Of a stretch of DNA of 64,000 nucleotides, positions 24,101 through 35,283 are shown piece after piece; position 1 is the first letter of the stretch, and each line of letters starts with the position of its first letter. Under the pieces are notes generated by a model, which was given only the letters and a program-made list of their open reading frames with translations, was not told the origin of the DNA and ran no database searches. The translations under genes and the position numbers were made by a program. Source of the DNA: Phragmites australis (lineage: Eukaryota > Streptophyta > Magnoliopsida > Poales > Poaceae); the NCBI RefSeq assembly GCF_958298935.1, contig NC_084921.1:8194001-8258000 (forward strand), read 5' to 3'.

Positions 24101-25204
24101 CAAATATCTTCTTGCCGCTGCTCCACACTAAGTTGTAAGGTCAACAAGTTACCAGCGAGCCACCAAGATTCCAAGGCGTCGACATACCTCTCGGTATACA
24201 GTGGATCACTCCTTGATCCACGCTCTATGTTGCAGCACATGGCAACACTTCCCTCTAGGCCTATAAACACCAAGCACTCTCTAATGGCGTGCTTAATCGC
24301 CTTGGATGAACACTTTAAGCAGCTGGATGGTTTGGATGTCTTCTCAGGTGTGTATGATATTCTTTGGACTCCAGCACCTTCAAATGACCGAGTGGGTGGC
24401 TATATATAGCCTCAAACCCGTCAACTAGCCAATGCTCTAACAACTCAACTTTACTATAAATACTGAATGATCCGGTGACAATAGTAGTATAAGCACCGGA
24501 CCATCATGTGTATACATCAGTGGATACTAGCTATTGGAACCCCACTCAAATTCATTCTGAACACTGAATTATCCGGTTTATCCTTCACTTCTATCACTGG
24601 ACTATATGGTGAGTTACTTGCGCCAAGCTGAGCCACTTCTTCTCTATGCAATTAGTCCGGTGTGTAAACACTCTGATCATCAGATCTTTCGGTGTGTTTA
24701 CCTTTATCTTCTTTGACATCTTCTTAGAAAACACTCTGGTGTGTTGGCTTCTTCATCGTCGGACCATCCGGTGAGTTAAAATCTTTCATTCCCTTATTTG
24801 CACAGATTCTGTTAAATACTCCGGTGTTCACACTCTTTTTAACACCAGATCATCCGGTGTACTTAACTTTAGTTTCCTTCAAAAATCAACCCTTCTATTA
24901 AATACTCCGATGTGCTTTTGCTCCTTTCCCCGGACCATCCAGTGAGGTCAATTTACTTCTGCATAGAACATTAAGATGCTCTGGTGAGTACAAACTCCTC
25001 TGCACTGGACTATCCGGTGAGAACAATTTCTCTCGGACTTCTCCAATTTAATCAAATTTTGTTCCAGCTTCGTTGGCTTCTTCATGTATTGCATCCATGA
25101 AATCTAGTAACATATATTCTTAACAAACATGTTAGTCTCAATGACTATATTGTCATTAATCATCAAAATCACAATCATGGTCTAATAGGGTCATTTTCGC
25201 TACA
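24101..25204 (-). repeat. Truncated 5' LTR of outer Sirevirus-like element
   Basis: It matches 2085-3157 of the 3' LTR and starts at the same TGTAGCG(A/G)AAATG terminus (minus strand, 25,204). The missing part corresponds to 1597-2085 and should lie on the other side of the gypsy insertion, but it is not found there. The gypsy element therefore entered this LTR, and a later deletion removed the LTR end, the primer site and most of gag. Confidence 0.8.
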
Positions 25205-25494
25205 ATATGAGAGTCTTGTATTAGGGTTTTAGAGTAGAGGAAGAGAAGTCCTTAGCCTATGTATTAGGTGAGAGTTTTATGAGAAAAAATCTTTGTAATA
25301 TGCCTAAAATAGAGCTGACATTTAGAGGTAATGAAGTTTATTTTTCTTCTTATGCTTGTATTCACCTCCTTCTAGTTTCCCTCTATTCGTTCCCTTGCAG
25401 ATTTGCAAGCTTTTTGATTTTTGGTTGTGATTTTCTTTTTTGTGTTTACGCTGGAATTTTTCACCTTGTTGGAGTCATTCTTCTCATTACTAGA
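25205..25494 (+). repeat. Older LTR-like sequence, second part
   Basis: This segment lies between the ATATG duplication of the outer element and the CTAGA duplication of the solo LTR, and continues 884-1596. It has no domain; a 76-codon hydrophobic frame (25,279-25,509) crosses into the solo LTR and is a chance frame. Confidence 0.35.
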
Positions 25495-27103
25495 TGTGAG
25501 AATTGGTGATGTTCTAAGAAGGAGAGAAGTGAATTAGGACACTTAAAAACCTAATCGACTCTAAAAACTACACAAAATAAACCTATATCAAATACTATCT
25601 AAAAGTGTTCTAGGTTTATCTAGTGTGTCTACTCTAATTAGGTAAAATGCAAATATGTAAATACAAAAACTTAAATATGGTAGAGAGAGCAAATTCGGTA
25701 CAAGGATTTTTATTCTGTGATATCGATGTCATGAATGCCACCCATAATCCATGTTAGAGCTCCACCAAGGATATGCTCCTGGTCACCAAGCCTGTTCCGG
25801 TCACAGCTTGAGTCACCAAGTCACAAAGACAATGTCTCAACCCGGATGAGCCACCAAGCCACAAAGGCAGGGTCTCACCACTAGCCTCTCTCCCGGTCAC
25901 ATGTCATTGTCTTCACTTCGAAGCTTGAGCCACAAAGGCAAGAGTCTCCGCGTCCCCGTACACGTGTCTTGCCGCCGCTCTACACCAAGTCGGAGGGTCA
26001 ACAAGCTTGAGCAACTCCGGCTCAAGGTGCCGGTGAGTCACAAGACTCCAAAGAGCCGACGCACCACTCGATACAAGTTAGGATCACTCTTTGATCCACT
26101 CTCTAGGCAGCAATCACCTAGTAACACTCTCTCTAGGTTTATAAGCACTAATCACTCACTAAATGTGTACTTAATTGCCTTGGATGATCACATTAAGTAT
26201 TTTGGTGGCTTGTATGTCATCTCAAGTGTCTCTGTGTTTCTATAAACTCTATCCCATTTAAATAACTGAGTAGAGGGGTATTTATAGTCTAAAGCCCACC
26301 AACTAGCCGTTTTTCCAACGGCTCAAAAAAGTTGTTAACACCGGATGATCCGTTGGAACTTCCACTCTCCTCTATGAACACCAAACACTCTGGTGTATAC
26401 TTCATCTCCATCATCGGACTATCCAGCGAGTACATTTGAGCCATCCGAGGCTCTGCAGTCTCTCTGTGTAAATTGCTCTGGTGCAAGCCTCCGGTGTACA
26501 CAACACATATCACCGAACCATCCAGTGAGGTATTCTTTTATCTTCAACTCTTGGAAATACTTCTGTAGGATATACTCCGGTGTGAAGCATTCGGCGTGTA
26601 CAGCACAGACGCTGGACCTTCCGGTGTGTTGATCTTTGTTCTTCTGTGTTTGGATTCTTCTCTGCAAGAAATAGTCCGTCGTGCATCCTCACTTATCACC
26701 GGACCTTCCGGTACCTTGAATTTCCTCTACCCAGAAGTAATATGCTTTGGTGTAAACTACCCATTGAACACTGGATCATCCGGTGAAGGCATACCTTATC
26801 TCCTATTAGAATTGCTCCGGCGTTTACATTCCTGAGCATCGAACTATCTGGTGAGGCTAACAACCTATAGACACAATGCTCTGGTGAGTATAATTCTTCC
26901 AGCGCCGGACCATCCGGTGAGTATATTTTTCTTAGGACTTCTCCAATTCAACAAAATTTTGTCTCGGCTACGGTGATTTCTTCATGTATTGCATCCATGT
27001 AAGATACTAATATATATTCTTGATAAATATGTTAGTTCCAATAACTATGTTATTATTAATCACTAAAATCACAATTATAATCTAATAGGGTTATTTCGCT
27101 ACA
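25495..27103 (-). repeat. Solo LTR of Sirevirus-like family
   Basis: This is a single LTR of 1609 bp, bounded by a perfect 5-bp target duplication CTAGA (25,490-25,494 and 27,104-27,108). Its termini are TGTAGCGAAATAA on the minus strand and TCTCACA at the other end. It is related to but clearly diverged from the LTRs of the outer element. It carries an array of accggNNNatccggtg palindromes at 26,340-26,930. No internal region is present, which is the product expected from LTR-LTR recombination. Confidence 0.85.
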
Positions 27104-27460
27104 CTAGAGACATAAAATTCGTGTATAAACGTATATAATTATGTATTGAATTCCCCGTTGTCTATCCTTTTGGATCAAATTGTTTCTTCCTTTAAATTGA
27201 AATCTTTTGTGATTATAACTCATGTAATTGGTTTTAATGGAACATATGGTTTATATATAACCATAAAAGTCATGATTTAATTTACGTTCTTGATTACAAT
27301 TTGCTTCTTTCCTGATTTTGTTTCTGCTTGAGTTTTGTGATGTGTTACGTGAAACAAAGGAGAATATCATCTAATTCGAAAGAATTTGGTAAGACATATA
27401 TTCACCACTCTTTAGTAGCCATTCTCAGTCTATAACCTATAGGATCTATAATAAAAAAAA
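27104..27460 (+). repeat. Older LTR-like sequence, third part
   Basis: The segment continues 25,205-25,494 after removal of the solo LTR. It contains attcaccactctttagtagcc near 27,400, a pre-terminal LTR-like box. Its end is not defined. Confidence 0.3.
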
Positions 27461-28074
27461 TCATATACAGACAACTAAATACACTTTGATTGCTCGAATA
27501 ATCAATCATGCCTGTCGAACTAAGGGACCTAGTTTTTCTTTGGAAAATTTCAGGATTTACCGTTCTTATAGGGTGGGTGGCAAATTTTTTATCACCTGAT
27601 TCATATGTCAGTGATTATGACCTCACGTGTTAGTGACTCGTGAAAAAGGACGCTTCTTTTATGACGAAAAAAAATAAATGGCCCAGTTTTTTCCACCGGC
27701 TACAGTCAGCTATCTCCATTGTTGCTGTTTTTTCAGAATTCCAAGTGCATTTGTTTATTGAGAAAAAAGAAAATGCTCCAGAAAACAAGGAGAAAAAAGA
27801 ATGGCAGTAGAGGACTGTTAGGACAGGGAGCCATGAGTTACGGAGGAATAAATGGAGGTGACGAGGAGAGGGAAATGGATACCACACCGCCACCCCCTGT
27901 CTTGTTCCCTCTCTTCCTCTTCTCGCTTCTTGTGCTCCCGGCTCACGAGTGTGAAATTATTGCACACCACCGCACCGCATTAGCTTCGACATCAGGCGAA
28001 GCGGTGCTCCGGTGCCGTGTTCGCGGGGGAGGTCCAGAGAACAATAAAGAGAGAAGGGGGAGGTGAGCTGAGGC
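27461..28074 (+). promoter_or_regulatory. Upstream region of GT61 gene 1
   Basis: This is about 600 bases before the first exon. AT-rich sequence changes at about 27,850 into pyrimidine-rich then GA-rich sequence (agagagaagggggaggtgag, 28,047-28,070) just before the start codon, as is common in grass 5' leaders. I did not find an unambiguous TATA box. The frames on either strand here are not supported as genes. Confidence 0.4.
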
Positions 28075-30998
28075 ATGGGGATGGACGGCGGCGGGAAGCT
28101 GCCGTACAGCTACGGCTGCGGCCACGACACCAAGCTGGTCAAGAGCTTCAGCCGCGTGGAGCCCCGCAAGTTCGGCATCGGCCTCGTCGCCGGATTCCTC
28201 CTCGTCACCTGCGCATACTTCTCCACCGCCAAGTTCGACGCCATCCACATCGCCATGAGTAAGAAAACCCACTGAATCGTCAGAGCTCCAACACTATCTG
28301 TATTCCCTTCCCTTCTTGCTTCCATGGCTAACTCTTCAAGCATTTCTTCCTCTGTGCTTGCTCAAGCAGTAAATCCCGCTGCCAAGAATGCAATTGGGAT
28401 GGGCTCGCGGGTGAACGCCGCCGACGTCTCCAAGCAGCAATTAGGTGAGCCCTCATCTAATCCCTGAGATATTCAAGCAGAGGGACTAGCTACCGACATT
28501 AGCATCAGTAGCATGCTCGCTGTACTAGTCGACGAGCTGACGACCTGTCTGTTCCTCCTCCCCTTCCGTTCAGATTTGGGCGTGCAAGGCCAAGACGCAT
28601 TGTCGAAGGAAGGGAGCAAGGCCGAGGTACTCGAGAAAGACGGCGACAAGATTTCCTCTTCGGGTCCAGGTGAACCATAGCAGCAGCAATCATTTCGAGA
28701 TTGATTGATTATGCATGTCCATGGGGATCGAGCTGAGCTCGTGTATCTCCTACTTCTACCGTCCTGCACGCAAGGTCCAATCTGATAAATATTGGTTTTT
28801 TTCTTCTCCTTTTCCAATTGCTTTAATTTTTCTCTTCAGATTCGGGTCAAAATGCATCACTGGTGGGCACGAAGAAAGATGAGACTTTTGTGGGAGATGA
28901 CGCAGGTGGCGGTGGTGTGGTTCTTCCTCCCGTGTCATCAGAGGAATCCACGAACAGCACGCAAGAATCAGGTGAGCAAGCAATTACTCCAAGTAACTAA
29001 TCCTAAACAAGATAAATGCGAGATTATTCTCTCTTTCCGTTTTGGGGGAAGGGGAGATGCAAGATTTAACAAGCTGCTGCTCTTGGTCAGGTGTTCTTGA
29101 GGATGAGGAGCTGCAGGTGCAGGATGCTGTTGCCAATCCTCGCAAGAACTCCAGCAGCAGCAATGGCAGCTCCCTTTCCGTGGTTCCATCTGATCCTGCT
29201 ACTCTCCCTACTCCTGTTCAGCAGATTCCTCCTGCTAGTACAGAGGTCAAGGGTCCTGCTGGTCAACAGATTCCATCAATTCCAGAGGTTAAGCAAGCAG
29301 GTACCTGCCTGATTCTTCTTCCCGTTGTAAAATAATTTTCTCTCTCCAAATTACAGTAAGCAGCTAACCCAAATGGAAACCCAATGTGAGAGGAAAAGAC
29401 CGCTTCCTTTCAATTCGTCAAGTTGTGAGGCGTGTAGATGCAAAATATCGTACTTTTTGGACACGCAGTTTTGCAGTCTCCTATCCCAACGCAGGGACCG
29501 ATGATCTTGCTGCTCTGCTGGACCACTGCTTTTGTTTTCACTATCCTCTTGTGGCCGTGCCTCTGTGTCTCTTCTTCACCTTTGTTGAGATGAGAGCAAT
29601 ATAGGCAGCATCATCCCATCCCCATAGCTGATTGATTGCTCCATTTCTAGACCTCTCGACTTAGCATAATTTCGTAGGGTCTGCATGAACAATGTTCTCT
29701 GTTAAGCTCACTTTTTTTGGAGGATTTTGCTAATCTCTTTTAGCATTCCTGGACCAGTCAGTCGTTCCTTAATTAACTAACAAGTAACGTGCTTAATTTA
29801 ATGATCGCAAGATTCGGAGACGCCGGCGCGGGAGTGGAAGCCACTGTGCGACCTCACGTCGAACCGCCGCATCGACTGGTGCAAGCTCGACGGCGACGTC
29901 CGCGTGCTCGGCGCCAACGCCAGCGTCACCCTGGTGGCGTCCCCCGGCGCGAACTCCCGCACCTTCCGCGAGGAGTCATGGCGAATCAAGCCGTACCCGC
30001 GCAAGGCCGACCCGAACGCGATGCGCCACGTCCGTGTGCTGACGGTGCAGTCGGTGGCGGGGGAGGCGCCGGCGTGCACGGACCGGCACGACGTGCCGGC
30101 GCTGGTGTTCTCGGACCGCGGGTACACGGGCAACTACTTCCACGCGTACACGGACGTGATCCTGCCGCTGTTCCTGACGGCGCGGCAGTACGCGGGCGAG
30201 GTGCGGCTGCTGGTGACGGACTTCCAGATGTGGTGGCTGGGCAAGTTCCTGCCGGTGTTGAAGAGCATCTCCAACTACGAGCTGATCGACCTGGACAGCG
30301 ACCCGCGCGTGCACTGCTTCCGGCACGTCCAGGTCGGGCTGACCAGCCACGACGACTTCAGCATCGACCCGCGCCGCGCGCCCAACGGCTACTCCATGCT
30401 CGACTTCACCAAGTTCATGCGCACCACCTACGGGCTGCCGCGCGACGTCGCCGTGCCCGCGGCTGGCAAGCGGCCCAGGCTGCTGGTGATCGCGCGCGCG
30501 CGCACGCGGCGGTTCGTGAACACGGAGGAGATCGTGCGCGGCGCGGAGAAGGTCGGGTTCGAGGTGGTGGTGTCGGAGGGGCAGCACGAGGTGGCGCCGT
30601 TCGCGGAGCTGGCCAACACGTGCGACGCCATGGTGGGCGTGCACGGGGCCGGGCTGACGAACATGGTGTTCCTGCCGACGGGCGGGGTGGTGATCCAGGT
30701 GGTGCCGCTGGGCGGGCTGGAGTTCGTGGCGGGGTACTTCCGCAGGCCGTCCAGGGACATGGGGCTGCGGTACCTGGAGTACCGCATCACGCCGGAGGAG
30801 AGCACGCTGATCGAGCAGTACCCGCGCGACCACCCGATCTTCACCGACCCCGACGGTGTCAAGAGCAAGGGCTGGGACTCGCTCAAGGAGGCCTACCTCG
30901 ACAAGCAGGACGTCCGGCTCGACATGAAGAGGTTCCGGCCGACGCTCAAGAAGGCGATCGCACACCTCAGGGCCAAGGCCAACAGCAGCAACAACTGA
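28075..30998 (+). CDS. GT61 glycosyltransferase, xylan arabinosyl/xylosyltransferase-like
   Basis: The model is join(28075..28258, 28370..28444, 28574..28669, 28840..28971, 29091..29300, 29812..30998), 627 residues. All introns are GT-AG and every junction is phase 1. Residues 1-32 are cytosolic and 33-49 (FGIGLVAGFLLVTCAYF) form a type II membrane anchor. Exons 2-5 encode a long hydrophilic Ser/Glu/Pro-rich stem. From about residue 233 the last exon encodes the DUF563/GT61 catalytic domain, with PLCDL, GYTGNYFHAYTDVILPLF, WWLGKFLP, CFRHVQVGL, FVNTEEIV and the hallmark VGVHGAGLTNMVFLP. Grass GT61 enzymes of this type add arabinosyl or xylosyl side chains to xylan in the Golgi. The exact sugar is not readable. 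The anchor and domain order support a complete, functional gene. An alternative is another GT61 activity such as XYXT1- or MUCI21-like. Confidence 0.88.
28259..29811 (+). other. Phase-1 micro-exon stem region of GT61 gene 1
   Basis: Five introns (111, 129, 170, 119 and 511 bp) separate four small exons of 75, 96, 132 and 210 bases. Each exon length is a multiple of three and each is flanked by phase-1 introns, so any of them could be skipped without changing frame. Several exons begin with the codon pattern D-(S/L)-G across the junction. The encoded stem is low-complexity and acidic. GT61 gene 2 has only one such exon. Confidence 0.75.
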
Positions 30999-32285
30999 TC
31001 AATTGATCATCGCTCATCACCATGGATGTATTCATCCTCCTCCTCCCTCTCTCTCTCTCGTTCATTCTTTCTTTCTTTGGATTATGTCAGTGTATGTAGC
31101 AAGCAGATCGACCAAATGTATGATATGTCAGGAAGAAGCTAGAGCAGCATATATACAAATTCTCTTTCAGTTTTCGATCGAATGGTTGATTAGGTGATGA
31201 GGTGAGGGACAAGGGTGGAGAGTTATGATCATGAATCACCATAGCCAAAAGTTTACAGGGTTTACATGCTTTTTGTGGGTTTAGATCGATAATGCGAAAA
31301 AATTATGTGTCCGCTCTGGATTTGGATCAATAATGTGATTAATTTTACTTAGTACAAATGATGTACACTGTGATGGTACATATGAGCAGCTAAGGACACC
31401 ATTCTCCCATTCTTCTCCTAGTGCTTGAGATGGCGCAATCTGTTAAAAGCGTAGTACTAGGAGAATTAAGCAAGCTGAATGCAGGTCAATTATGCCGTGT
31501 ATCTTACAGTCAATTGTGCTACTAATTTGTGGAGTAGATGCTAAAACTGATTTGATGAAATTCATCTTTGGTCTATTTGCAAAAGGCTTCAAAATACCAA
31601 AAAGGAAAAAGAAAAACAGGATTGATTCATGTGTTCCCCGACTTGCTGCAAGGGCACGATCATCTACTGTACATTGTACTTCGCTGCTACAATAATACTG
31701 TGCTCCTAGTTTGCCAGTTTCTTAAGGAAACGGTAGGATTGGTGTCTCTCTGGAGTGTTTCAGTGAGAACAGCGAAGCTGTACTAGCATTCTTTAATGAA
31801 GCACATTGTACGTTGCTGCCTATTTTATTACCGAGGGAAAAGTTAATAAACCTGCTGGTGCCTTGAAATGGGGGCACGGTGTCTCTGCATGGGGCGACGT
31901 GAGCTCCAGGACAGGTATCTCTCGCTCGCAAGCCACGTCGAGCATAAACTAATCGAGGCGCCATAGATATATTACAACTAAATAGCAACTAAAAATAATT
32001 TCAAATCTAGCAGTTCGTCTCCCTCTTTGTTGGTTTCTCTTCTCACAGACGCATGCATGGGGTTTGGTTTAGAGAAGATTTGCATTATTATTACTGGGAT
32101 TAAATGGCAAAAGAGTGTAGTACTAGTACAAGTGCTGCATGCTTCTGAATGATTAATGTGGTTACTACTCCACTAACTAATCCAAGCATGCATTTGGCCG
32201 GTTGCTGGGGGTAATTGCTTGGTTGGTGGGGAATAATAAGTGTCATACGTACGACGGCAAGGAATCATACGAAAGGAAGGACCAT

Positions 32286-32321
<36 letters not shown>

Positions 32322-35160
32322 GTGGACCATCTTAAATTACGCATGAATCAAGTTGCGATATAAGTACTAAGTACTGCTACACTTGTTGGTGTAATAGTAA
32401 GTGCAATGAGCAAATGCACGTAGCCATGTGACCATTATTTCATAAACCATCCCTTAAAAAATCTTCATGTAATCAATCGGGATGGATCAAGCGGAGTCAT
32501 GAAAATGAGTTCTCAGCTGGGTCTCCATCCGCAGACTATTTAGACGTCACCGTGTATTGCGAAAAACAAAATGGTCTCAGTCAGCCGCTGAATCCATATG
32601 GATTCGCGCCGACGGCTTCCAATCTATTCCATCATTCCATGACAGGCATGTGAATCGTGGTGCCCATGCAGGAGCAGCACATGGCTGGAGAGAAAGGAGT
32701 ATCGGGGCCTGGAATCTAGCAACAAGCCTCGGAGATTTGGACTTGATTTGGGAAGTTGATCCCTGATCTGACTTCACTGCTGCTAGCGCACCATGCCACC
32801 ATGGCATGGCATGGACGTCTTTCTTTCCACCCTTTCTAGTTCTAGTTCGCATCTTCTTCCCTTCCAAGTGTCGGCTCGGGTTTCGGGCGCAACTTTGGAG
32901 ATCCGAACCTGCAAAGCAAATCAAGCTAGGTGTGAACCAAACCATAACCATGCATATGGCTGACAGCAAGTCAGCAGCCGCCTCTGACCTTTGACTAAAC
33001 GTGTTTAGAGGAGATGTTTATATAAAACTAGTTAGATTTTTTTTACTGCACTAGCATATGTGATTAGATAAACGACGAAGTGTTTACTTAAGCACTACTT
33101 TTTATATTAGTCCTAACAAGATAGTTTAACATGTTTAAACATTTATAGTTTTATTTATATTAAAAATTACAATTTTTATGTTAATACTTAACACTTTCTT
33201 TTCTTAAACATCTAGTCATAAACACATAGCATTGTTTGGCCTAACTATCCGTGCCTATATATGCATGTCAATATATTGTATATATACGTCACTATATCCC
33301 CCCCCATACCCTAGGTATGTTGACAGTAAGTAGTTGTACTGTACTCTACGGTCATGTATGGGTATGGCATCAACTGAAAACAGCAGGTCAGGAACATGAT
33401 GACCATTCCGGCAAGACAGAAATATCAGCTGCACCTGCACTCGGTATTGTGCAGTACACTACCGACGCTGCCTGCCGAAAGCTCTGTTCCTCGTGCTCGC
33501 CGGCCGTCGCATTCCCACCCCGATCGGTTGCCAGGACGAGGAGGCACAGCTGACAGCCCCGTTCCCATCTCCTACCAAACTCTGCCCGCCTGAATTAACT
33601 GACAGATGGCATGCAGAATATGCATGTGATGCTAATGCTCGAGCTCGAGCTGTTGACATGCATTCCTGCTGTGGATTTCTCCAAGTCAGAGCTGCTCATG
33701 CCGAATTTTCGTTGAACGGGACGGGACGGAACTTGGTAACATGGTTGGCAGAGTCGGGCAGGGGAGCGAAGATTACGGGATAGAAATCTCTGGAGCAGTA
33801 TTATACATAGGCTGGATCGGCGAAGCAAAAATGGTCAGAAACTGTTAGGCTGTGGGTGTCGGTTTCTTCCCTTGAGCCGCCATAGTTTACGCCGGAGTTA
33901 AGCGGGATTGACCAGGAAAAGAAATCGGCTGAGCAAGAAACAAGTTTCTTTAGAGGTCGCAAAGTCGAACATGTGCCGCACTAGCTAACGTGAGCAGCAC
34001 ACATGCGGCCGCTGGGGGAGGTCGTTTCAATCGACGTTTCAATGCTGTTGGATTGCTATCAGACGGACGACAGGTTGTCTTCAACTTATGACGCTCTATC
34101 TTGCGTGCGCGTTGTCCGCCCCCACCTCAGATCATGGCTAAAGGTTTTCTTTAGGTTCAGATTTTTATTGTGAAGGGATTTTCATTCTCTTTACGGTTTC
34201 TGTCACGAAAGAATTTTCAAGATCATGTCTTTTAAAACATAATTCTCTCTCTTTTCCTTTCACAATTCTCTTTAAAAAAAAAAGTAGTTAGAGATGAAAA
34301 AAAATAAAAAGAATAGAAACGAAAAAGAGAATAAGAAAGAAAACGAAATGAAAAGAATATGGTTGAAGATGATCTCACCATCATGGCCCGTGCCTCCTTC
34401 CCCTTCGGACCAGTTTGTTTTCTTAGGTATTCCTTTAAATCCGGAAAGCACACTGGTGACTTTCGAAACCTGTCACTAACCCCTCTAAAATCACCTGTCC
34501 AAGAGATCGATATGATTTTTAGACACCTAATAATTAGAAAGTGTGAAGAAATAAACTAAACAGCACCAGCAATGAGGCCAAGAACAACTAACCGGGCCGA
34601 GTAGATGGGACATCGTGTAGCCGTTTCCAAACCCAACAGAAAAGGAATCCTGTGGACGTTGGATCGCTGTTCTCCGTTACATCTCACATTCGCATCGTGG
34701 AGCCCATGGGCTCTCTCATCTTGGAGAAACTTGGGCCGGATTCGAGGTGTTACCTTTTTCAGTTTTACGTGGATCTCACAGGCCGATAAGATGGTGGTTC
34801 AGGATGGAGGTTCTTAAGGACCTGAAAATTGAGATCTCAATTGCCAAATCACACGCCCAGCTCAACTGGAAAGACGCACGTGTAGGCTAGGATCGACCGG
34901 ATCATGGATGCACGAAGGTTGGTTCGTGCTCTTGCTACAACTGATCGAAGAGATGCGAGCTGCTTCCACGGCCACCCATCCGTGCTGCCGCTACTCTTCA
35001 GGATCGACCGACGCGCCGCGGACTGGCCTGGCACTAGCACATAATTATTAAAAGTCGACGGTAAATTACATATGATTTCTTAAGGTACATCATAGATAAA
35101 ATATTTTTATATGATAGCTAAAATAAACGTATTTGTAACAAGATATGTATCTAAGCACGA
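30999..35160. other. Intergenic stretch after GT61 gene 1
   Basis: This is about 4.2 kb without a supported gene. A CT-rich run at 31,037-31,075 lies in the probable 3' untranslated region. A (TC)n microsatellite is listed separately. Bases 33,000-33,240 are AT-rich with weak miniature-element character (gtttggcctaac end) but no clear inverted ends. Small frames at 32,577-32,969 and 33,493-33,783 lack recognisable domains and are treated as chance. Confidence 0.5.
32289..32319. repeat. (TC)n microsatellite
   Basis: An uninterrupted dinucleotide run of 31 bases. It is likely polymorphic. Confidence 0.95.
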
Positions 35161-35168
35161 ATAGACTT

Positions 35169-35283
35169 ACATATGGTTTTTATAAATCTGTCTGTTTTTT
35201 TCATACAGATACAGACGATTTCTTGTAAAATCTATCTGTGTCTATTCGGTAGACACAGACAGATTTTATAAACATTCATATGT
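35169..35283. repeat. Inverted repeat with nested hairpin
   Basis: The arms acatatgg..ataaatctgtctgt (35,169-35,195) and acagacagattttataa..catatgt (35,255-35,283) are near-perfect inverted copies with a few indels. The 59-base spacer contains further copies of acagataca/tctatctgt, so a longer nested fold is possible. It may be a miniature transposon or a small hairpin; no target duplication was identified. Confidence 0.6.

Larger units (their letters stand above)
1597..25204 (-). mobile_element. Sirevirus-like Copia element, outer shell of nest
   Basis: This LTR retrotransposon is read on the minus strand and bounded by a perfect 5-bp target duplication, ATATG at 1592-1596 and again at 25,205-25,209. 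Its 3' LTR is 1597-3157 and a truncated 5' LTR is 24,101-25,204. Its own internal DNA is only 3158-3471 plus 13,562 to about 14,880. The rest of the span is a nested plus-strand Copia element and a minus-strand gypsy element. The only coding remnant recognised is a gag/protease-junction segment with two WV(S/P)KK motifs, as in Sireviruses. No RT, integrase or RNase H of this element was seen, so it is non-autonomous and dead. Confidence 0.8.

Noticed and set aside
29976..30965. 329-codon minus-strand frame opposite GT61 gene 1
   Set aside because: Composition rich in His, Arg and Val with no motif. It is a by-product of high GC3 on the plus strand.
29789..31006. 405-codon frame over the last exon of GT61 gene 1
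   Set aside because: It is an Arg/Ala/Gly-rich shadow frame of the GC-rich exon; the GT61 frame has all conserved motifs.
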